A stretch of DNA of 10,019 nucleotides from CAYWXK01 sp964462515 (GTDB lineage Bacteria > Planctomycetota > Phycisphaerae > Sedimentisphaerales > Anaerobacaceae), in NCBI GenBank assembly GCA_964462515.1, contig CAYWXK010000083.1:1-10019 (forward strand), written 5' to 3'. The position numbers and the translations under genes were made by a program. Shown here in pieces: positions 5,418 to 10,019 of this stretch. The notes under the pieces are model-generated. The model was given only the letters and a program-made list of their open reading frames with translations. It searched no databases and was not told where the DNA came from. Numbering within the stretch: position 1 is the first letter of the stretch; every line of letters begins with the position of its first letter.

Positions 5418-5439
5418 TCCGGCGGTCTCAAAGACAGCC

Positions 5440-5697
5440 TTGTCTGCTACAGTCAATCGAATTATCAAAACCATCCGGATAAATGGTATGGGGCATATCA
5501 CAGGTATAACAGAAGACCCTGACAGCGGCACATTATGGGTTGTCGGCTTTACGATGACAAATATCCCAGAATACTTAAACGACTTTGATTTCTGGTGTCT
5601 TATGATGATTGAACACTCGGCAAGGTTAAACATCCAGTTAGACTCTACAGGTGCTGGTTTTTGCAGTACCAGCGACAAACTTCAAAATTTTTGACGC
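5440..5697 (+). pseudogene. Possible decayed coding fragment (beta-propeller-like)
   Basis: An 84-residue open frame contains GMGHITGITEDPDSGTLWVV followed by GFTMTNIPEYL. That reads like one blade of a beta-propeller or similar secreted repeat protein (G-x-x-D-P-x-S-G-T-L-W-V-V-G). The only start is TTG without a ribosome site, and sequence on either side of the central 35 residues loses protein-like character. I take it as a remnant of a larger gene. A chance open frame cannot be excluded. Confidence 0.3.
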
Positions 5698-5956
5698 CGT
5701 GTTGGCCAGAATCAGGAGAGTCTTTATTGCGATAATAAAAATTGAAAGAAGCTTGCATTGTTTGCTTTGGAGCCATTAAATGCTTATGAAAAAAAGACTT
5801 ATGCTCATGCCTCGAATGTAGACAAAATTAACAAATCTATTCAATTATGTTCAGACACGAGGGGAATATTCTGTCCCCCAATTTTTATGAGCAATTCATT
5901 GAGCAAATCAGCCTGCGATGACTCGTCTTTCGTTCAGTTTACCTGGAATAACCGGA

Positions 5957-7720
5957 TTAGAACAGCGCTGTGCGAGGCTTCACTGCCGCCATAATCATTT
6001 CGGCCAGTTTTGTTCGAGCGGTTTCGTATGCCGCCGGATCCTTCTCCCACTGGAACCACGACTCAGCCAGCGGAAGCACGAGCTTCTCTGCTGCTTCTCT
6101 TTGGCCCAGTTGTTCGAGAATAGCCAGATATTCGTAGTCCTCGATGGCATCCCGCAGGGCTTTGAGGCGTAAGCTGGATGTGATGCCGTCATAGCCCACA
6201 GCACTGGCGGGATAGACAATCGAACCTTCGCCATTGAAGACCAGTTTGTCGTGGTAGGTGTCGGCTTGCGTCCAGGGGTCATCCACCTCTCGCCAGTAGG
6301 ACATTCCGCCCCAGTAGAGAAGCCCTTTCATTTTATATCTCCAGGCAATCCAGGCCGGCACGCGGTAGTTGAGGAGCGGATAATCGGTGTGCCACCAGGG
6401 AGTAGGCTCGCCCTGGCACAGGGCAGTGTAGGTCCAGACCATCTCACCGAGGGCCTGTCGCTGAGCGGCGCTATCCTGTTTGTGGAGAGAGAAAAGTGGA
6501 CACCAAATATCCACTGCTCCGTAGAGGTCGCCCCAGGCGCTGTCTGCGCCGCCCTCACCTGGCGATGTCCAGGTCTGCTCCACAACCAGAACCTTGACGA
6601 TGGATTTAGCTTCACGAATGGCTCGGCCCCACTTTTGCACGTAGCGGTAATCCTCCTCGGTGTTGGGCTCATCCTTCAGGTATGTATAGAAAACAATGTA
6701 TGGCCGGTTGAGTTCTTTGGCCGCCTGGTCAAATGCAGCCAGCCATGCCTTTAACTTGTCGCGTTCAAGCTCGGGGTCTTTGACCACGCTTTCGGGGTGG
6801 GGAATCTGAATGGCGTTGACGTGGTAGCGGTCCACAAATTCGCGCAGAGCCTGTAGTTTTTCTGCTGGAATCCGAAATGAGCCATCGGGCTGGGCGACAG
6901 GCCGCAGATACTCTGATGGAGGTGTAGCATTTATTCGATGCTCCGTAAGGAGCTGCGCACACTGATTCTCTATGGCTGTCCAGTCTTTGGGTTCAGGCTC
7001 TTTGCCTGCCTTGGCCCGCTGCCGGTAGTAATCCCTCATCCGCTGTGCCGGTGAGCCGAAGGCTGTTACCAGCGTGGATACTCGCGGCAGGGAGAAATCC
7101 CACACGGTCAGCGAGACGGGAATTTCCACCGACTGGCCGCTCTCGGATGTGACGCGATAAACCCCGCGGTATTCGCCAGGCTTCGCATTGGCCGGCGTAT
7201 AAATGTCCACCCAAAATCCGTGGGTTTCATTAGCCGGCAAGTCGAAGGGCACCGCTTTGAACCTCGCATCTTCCAATTTCTCTCCTGAAACCGGGTGCTG
7301 GAAAGGAATGAGGGGGTCCGGGAACCAGTCCGGTTTGAATCCCTCATTTCGATATGTGCCGGCCTCGATGTGGAGCTGGTGCTGGCGGAAAAGATATGCG
7401 TGTCCCGTTACAAAAAAGTTTTGTAACGGGACGTGGCTTGTATCTAACACAGTTCTGTCAGTGCCGCGCAGTTCGCCGGCTTCTATGCGGACTCCTTTGA
7501 TTTGCTGGTCTGAGCGTATGAGGATTTGAAAGCTCTCCCATTCATTTCTTGCTGCGGCCAGCTTTACCTCGTGTGAGTCGCCGGGCAAGCTACTTCGAAG
7601 CACTCGCTCGGTTCTCGTTAGTGTCCAGACGCGCAAATCCGCCCCGATAGATAGATTCGAGGCTGGCACTGTCATCAACAGTCCAATGAGAACCACTTTT
7701 GACCAAAATACTTCTATCAT
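5957..7720 (-). CDS. Secreted DUF4091 protein, GH123-like glycoside hydrolase candidate
   Basis: The 587-residue protein starts with a signal-peptide-like segment (hydrophobic stretch about 8-20, likely cleavage near SIGA/DL), so it is exported. A beta-rich N-terminal part (about 27-215) precedes a TIM-barrel-like region with FYTYLKDEP; D350-E351 is the adjacent Asp-Glu pair that GH123 beta-N-acetylgalactosaminidases use for substrate-assisted hydrolysis. The C-terminal DUF4091 signature is NGEGSIVYP at 496-504 and LRDAIEDYEYL at 522-532. Action on an N-acetylhexosamine-containing glycan is an inference; DUF4091 relatives are mostly uncharacterised. GGTG five bases before the ATG serves as ribosome site. 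It lies 133 bases downstream of the propeller gene on the same strand, probably co-transcribed. The gene is GC-richer than the defence cassette (39 of 60 bases at 7081-7140 against 18 of 60 at 3001-3060). Confidence 0.8.
   Translation of the reverse strand: MIEVFWSKVVLIGLLMTVPASNLSIGADLRVWTLTRTERVLRSSLPGDSHEVKLAAARNEWESFQILIRSDQQIKGVRIEAGELRGTDRTVLDTSHVPLQNFFVTGHAYLFRQHQLHIEAGTYRNEGFKPDWFPDPLIPFQHPVSGEKLEDARFKAVPFDLPANETHGFWVDIYTPANAKPGEYRGVYRVTSESGQSVEIPVSLTVWDFSLPRVSTLVTAFGSPAQRMRDYYRQRAKAGKEPEPKDWTAIENQCAQLLTEHRINATPPSEYLRPVAQPDGSFRIPAEKLQALREFVDRYHVNAIQIPHPESVVKDPELERDKLKAWLAAFDQAAKELNRPYIVFYTYLKDEPNTEEDYRYVQKWGRAIREAKSIVKVLVVEQTWTSPGEGGADSAWGDLYGAVDIWCPLFSLHKQDSAAQRQALGEMVWTYTALCQGEPTPWWHTDYPLLNYRVPAWIAWRYKMKGLLYWGGMSYWREVDDPWTQADTYHDKLVFNGEGSIVYPASAVGYDGITSSLRLKALRDAIEDYEYLAILEQLGQREAAEKLVLPLAESWFQWEKDPAAYETARTKLAEMIMAAVKPRTALF
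7402..7432. repeat. Perfect 14-bp hairpin inside the DUF4091 gene
   Basis: GTCCCGTTACAAAA (7402-7415) and TTTTGTAACGGGAC (7419-7432) are exact complements around a 3-base loop. The hairpin lies over codons 97-107 (VPLQNFFVTGH). In the mRNA it gives a long GC-capped stem with a CUU loop. No U-run follows, so it is not a normal terminator. Confidence 0.75.
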
Positions 7721-7853
7721 CTATTCACCTACCAGTTCAGCCAGACTCCCGCACCAATTGTCCGTTCGATTACGTCTATAATCATAATTTTTGCAAAGAC
7801 CTTACCAAACAGTCAATCAGTGCGGGGCTTTCTAACAGAGTAAATGCCCAACT
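7721..7853 (-). other. 133-bp gap between the two secreted-protein genes
   Basis: The gap holds the ribosome site of the downstream gene (GGTG close to 7720). No strong hairpin, T-run or consensus promoter pair was found on the - strand, which fits read-through from the upstream gene. Confidence 0.4.
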
Positions 7854-9521
7854 TTATTGCCTATAAGCTGCCTTTCCAATCGTGTCTAAAGGTCCGATGA
7901 AGCCCGGTCCGCCTGCGGCCACGTAACCATAGCTGGCTCCGGACTGGTCCGGGCTGACCCAGAATGAATATAGCTTGCCATTCTTCAAATAGAATTTGAA
8001 TCTGGCCGGCTTGTCCACTACGGATGAAAGGTCCTTTGCGTCTTTCCAGATTACTTGCTGGATTGTGCTGTCGGTAGAAATCGGAACACAGTCCCCAAAG
8101 GATAAACCTTTTAGGGGTTTTTCGTCTTTGGTCAAGACTTCCACGCGCAGCTCGCCTTTGGGATTATCAATATTCACAAACAAATACTTCCCTCTGAATT
8201 TCACAGGCCGTGTGGTCAGTACCCCGACTTCCTTGTCCGCATCCAGAGAGGCGAAACCATCGCGACGCATTGTAGCAAGACCGGTATGGCAGTTGCCGTC
8301 CCAATAGCGGTCGCCTAACATTCGACCACTGACGTAAAAATATAATTTGTCTCTTACCACCAGGCAGCATCCGCCTGCGCTCTGCACGTTGCCCCAATTC
8401 CAGGCCCCTTCGATTGGATTTACGGGTAGAAATCGAGTCCGGTCGGGCCTGTGCCAATGGAATCCGTCGCGGCTAAAACCGACAAGCACTTCGTTGCGCT
8501 TTTGAATTTTCAGTTGGGCGCAGACATTATTAGGCGGCCCCTGCCAGATGGAAAACAGCCCCAGCATAAGGCTTTCATAAGCCACGCCGTCGAGGTTATA
8601 GAGCTGTGGCTCGATATGGCTGTAGTTGGGGTCAGGGTGATGAGGGTCTAATCGGTCCGCACACGTCCATAGAACCGAACCGTTGGCGACCTGTTTTATG
8701 CCGGCAACTGCGTCTGAGTGTTCAAAATAGGCACGCGAGCGGCCTACGTCTGCCTGGCTGGTCCGAAGACTAAAGACCCATCTCTTGCGAAACGGATTGT
8801 AGAACACGGTTGTGCGGTCACCGACCTCTGTTGCGCTTACAGCCAAAGGTTCTGACCAGTGAATGCCGTCCTCGGAGCAACGCAGAGCCAGGCTCCACCT
8901 CACAGGAATAGGCGTTGTTACAAACATCTTGTAGCGGCGCTGAGGGTCCTGGTCTTCATAATCAAGCCATACCGTGCTTGAATCACGATATCTTCCGCCG
9001 CTGGCAGGTTCAACACCGCGGTGACTGAGGACCTCGTTTGTGCCGGGTCGGACATCGAATGAGGGCTTTTCCCAGTGAATTCCGTCACGGCTGGTAGCTA
9101 AACAGGTGCTGGCGATGTAACCGCCCATATACCAGAGCTTGAATAGTTTGTCTTTTGCGTCATAGAAAACACCATCGCTAAAAGGTGCTGCTGCCCTCGC
9201 AGTGTCTTCGCACTCCCAGGGCTTATCAGGCTTGAGGACAGGACTGTCAGGGTGGTACTGAGGCCTGTGGTAGCTGCGTTTCAAAGTTGTCCGTTCGATG
9301 AGAAAATCATCCACAAATAGTTGCCGGCCGACGTCAATAAGAATAACCTCCGGCGGGTTCTCCAAGTATGGAAGAGCCATTGGCTCACCGGTCAATTTCT
9401 GAATCTGTGGCGGCCATTGGTCGGGTAGAACGATGCCGTTGTAAAGGGTTTCGCTCGCTACCGCCGACATAGCCAGAGCAGCTATTATGATTCCAGGACA
9501 CACAATTTGCTTGAACACCAT
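7854..9521 (-). CDS. Secreted five-bladed beta-propeller glycosidase-like protein (GH32/GH43-type fold)
   Basis: The 555-residue protein has a signal peptide (MVFKQIV then a hydrophobic run, cleavage probably after SAVAS). QLFVDDFLIE at 67-76 is a typical opening in planctomycete proteins annotated as family 32-like glycosyl hydrolases. Three S-x-D-G-x-H-W repeats follow: TSRDGIHW (143-150), CSEDGIHW (215-222) and FSRDGFHW (349-356), spaced like propeller blades. AAPFSDGVFYD (110-120) may hold active-site acids, but no catalytic residue can be assigned safely and the substrate is unknown. ATG 9521 is preferred: GGAG lies seven bases upstream and the signal peptide begins at once. ATG 9545 would add eight residues and has only a poor ribosome site. 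It is the first gene of a probable two-gene unit with the DUF4091 protein. Confidence 0.75.
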   Translation of the reverse strand: MVFKQIVCPGIIIAALAMSAVASETLYNGIVLPDQWPPQIQKLTGEPMALPYLENPPEVILIDVGRQLFVDDFLIERTTLKRSYHRPQYHPDSPVLKPDKPWECEDTARAAAPFSDGVFYDAKDKLFKLWYMGGYIASTCLATSRDGIHWEKPSFDVRPGTNEVLSHRGVEPASGGRYRDSSTVWLDYEDQDPQRRYKMFVTTPIPVRWSLALRCSEDGIHWSEPLAVSATEVGDRTTVFYNPFRKRWVFSLRTSQADVGRSRAYFEHSDAVAGIKQVANGSVLWTCADRLDPHHPDPNYSHIEPQLYNLDGVAYESLMLGLFSIWQGPPNNVCAQLKIQKRNEVLVGFSRDGFHWHRPDRTRFLPVNPIEGAWNWGNVQSAGGCCLVVRDKLYFYVSGRMLGDRYWDGNCHTGLATMRRDGFASLDADKEVGVLTTRPVKFRGKYLFVNIDNPKGELRVEVLTKDEKPLKGLSFGDCVPISTDSTIQQVIWKDAKDLSSVVDKPARFKFYLKNGKLYSFWVSPDQSGASYGYVAAGGPGFIGPLDTIGKAAYRQ

Positions 9522-9603
9522 ATTAAAGCTCCCATCAGAACGCATCTGATAATAATCTTTTCGCCTGGAGCGACTTACCTTGAGCCACCCATAACGTGCC
9601 GTG

Positions 9604-9615
9604 TCACAATTGTGA
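9604..9615. promoter_or_regulatory. Operator-like palindrome TCACAATTGTGA
   Basis: This perfect 12-bp palindrome lies about 83 bases upstream of the propeller gene start, a suitable place for a repressor or activator site. No regulator can be named, and a chance palindrome of this length is possible in 10 kb. Confidence 0.3.
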
Positions 9616-9756
9616 AAGCAGCCGCAACGGATGCCGCAGTCGGCAATTCACGACGCCGATTTTTTCAGACATAATCTTACTGCTATGAATTCATCGTTAA
9701 TTAGCTGGCATTATGCTAAATCTGCAAGCTATCTTAGCACTCGAGAACCTTAAATC

Positions 9757-9820
9757 CCAGAGCACTTATATTTTAATCCGCCAGACGTTCGGCGGATTAA
9801 TTTTATACTTTGCGCTCTGG
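9757..9820. repeat. Two-part inverted repeat with TTAATCCGCC/GGCGGATTAA core
   Basis: TTAATCCGCC (9773-9782) and GGCGGATTAA (9791-9800) form a perfect 10-bp stem around AGACGTTC. Outer arms CCAGAGC (9757-9763) and GCTCTGG (9814-9820) also pair exactly, with AT-rich, partly pairing sequence between. The core arms resemble those at 5402-5417 and 4488-4541. Confidence 0.65.
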
Positions 9821-9849
9821 TCAGTAAATAACTCAAACTGACCGGTTTT

Positions 9850-9956
9850 ATTGTCATGCTGAGCCGAGAGGCGAAGCATCTGGCATTAGCAGAAAAAAAA
9901 CCATCTTTTCAAGGGCCAGATTCTTCGCTTCACTTCGTTTCGCTCAGAATGACAAT
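9850..9956. repeat. Imperfect inverted-repeat element (TGTCATNCTGAGC type)
   Basis: The left arm begins ATTGTCATGCTGAGC (9850-9864) and ends GCGAAGCATCTGGC (9871-9884). The right arm, read as complement from 9956, begins ATTGTCATTCTGAGC and ends GCGAAGAATCTGGC (about 9915). The outer 15 bases match at 14, the inner 14 at 13. The right arm has about nine extra bases. I recognise this as an interspersed palindromic element seen in many bacterial genomes. It carries no gene. Confidence 0.7.
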
Positions 9957-10019
9957 GGACTATGTTCTCTTACAAATAAAAGAGTTACAATTACTAATGC
10001 CATCGAATCAGTCAGTTTG

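Larger units (their letters stand above)
3979..5956. other. Gene-poor, repeat-rich intergenic mosaic (about 2 kb)
   Basis: No convincing intact gene is seen on either strand. Open frames here translate to low-complexity or repeat-derived peptides, for example KKTQKTQKEPRMNTNGHK on the - strand, without ribosome sites. The stretch contains hairpins, GT-rich word clusters and duplicated words listed separately, and one decayed coding fragment (5440-5697). The remaining pieces (3979-4080, 4102-4240, 4295-4389, 4580-4708, 4732-4810, 5134-5204, 5698-5956) show nothing I can name. Two of them share the 12-mer GGCCAGAATCAG (4121-4132 and 5704-5715). A weak GGGGA/TCCCC hairpin sits at 5861-5878. A 24-residue frame at 5847-5921 has no ribosome site. 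Confidence 0.6.
9522..10019. other. Upstream intergenic region at the right edge
   Basis: No gene is seen on either strand. Besides the elements listed separately it holds ATGAATTCAT (9685-9694), TTAGC/GCTAA (9701-9719) and TGCCG/CGGCA around CAGT (9632-9645), all weak. The promoter of the - strand genes should lie near 9550-9700, but I could not fix a convincing -35/-10 pair. Confidence 0.45.

Noticed and set aside
5861..5878. GGGGA/TCCCC hairpin followed by TTTTT on the + strand as terminator
   Set aside because: Only a 5-bp stem, an interval before the T-run, and no + strand gene ends there.
5847..5921. 24-codon frame containing NILSPNFYEQFIEQ
   Set aside because: Protein-like wording but no ribosome site and no family I can name; too short to call.
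6251..6754. 167-residue + strand frame opposite the DUF4091 gene
   Set aside because: Shadow of a well-supported gene; no motifs or start signal of its own.

Overview
The window looks like an accessory region of a Planctomycetota-type genome (Phycisphaerae/Sedimentisphaerales-like). That placement is an inference. It rests on two secreted carbohydrate-active-type proteins of kinds common in that phylum, and on intergenic DNA full of short words and palindromes that I associate with those genomes. No rRNA, tRNA, CRISPR array or intact insertion sequence was recognised.

Left part (1-3978, all + strand, AT-rich): a defence cassette. The left edge carries the tail of a broken DNA methyltransferase gene (motif IV, then premature stop). 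A good sigma70-like promoter (148-175) and Shine-Dalgarno sequence follow. They drive an amino-methyltransferase with an extra N-terminal domain (217-1497), overlapping by ATGA with an MvaI/BcnI-family restriction endonuclease (1494-2201). Behind this type II restriction-modification pair lie a short cytoplasmic staphylococcal-nuclease-fold protein (2283-2561), a 48-residue zinc ribbon (2603-2749) and a DUF4917/SIR2-like protein (2903-3931). Eleven bases after that gene is a stub resembling the first residues of a type III restriction subunit (3943-3978), cut by a stop. The cassette therefore sits between broken pieces of what may have been an older type III-like system. The nuclease appears to have Asn where the MvaI active site has its first Asp.

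Middle part (3979-5956): about 2 kb without a convincing intact gene. It is a mosaic of repeats: GGCGGA/TCCGCC-ended hairpins, a nested hairpin, GT-rich words (TTYGTG, ATCCGTG, CTCTGTG) in several clusters, a CCTGAGCGCAGTCGAAGG motif, a duplicated 18-mer around a 7-bp tandem repeat, one decayed coding fragment, and a promoter-like pair placed exactly before a run of four hairpins (5017-5133), which is a candidate small RNA.

Right part (5957-9521, - strand, GC-richer): two genes for secreted proteins, read from right to left. The first is a five-bladed beta-propeller glycosidase-like protein. After 133 bases comes a DUF4091 protein related to GH123 beta-N-acetylgalactosaminidases, with an adjacent Asp-Glu pair. 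They probably act together on an extracellular or periplasmic glycan. A perfect 14-bp hairpin lies inside the DUF4091 gene. The right end (9522-10019) holds an operator-like palindrome and two long inverted-repeat elements.
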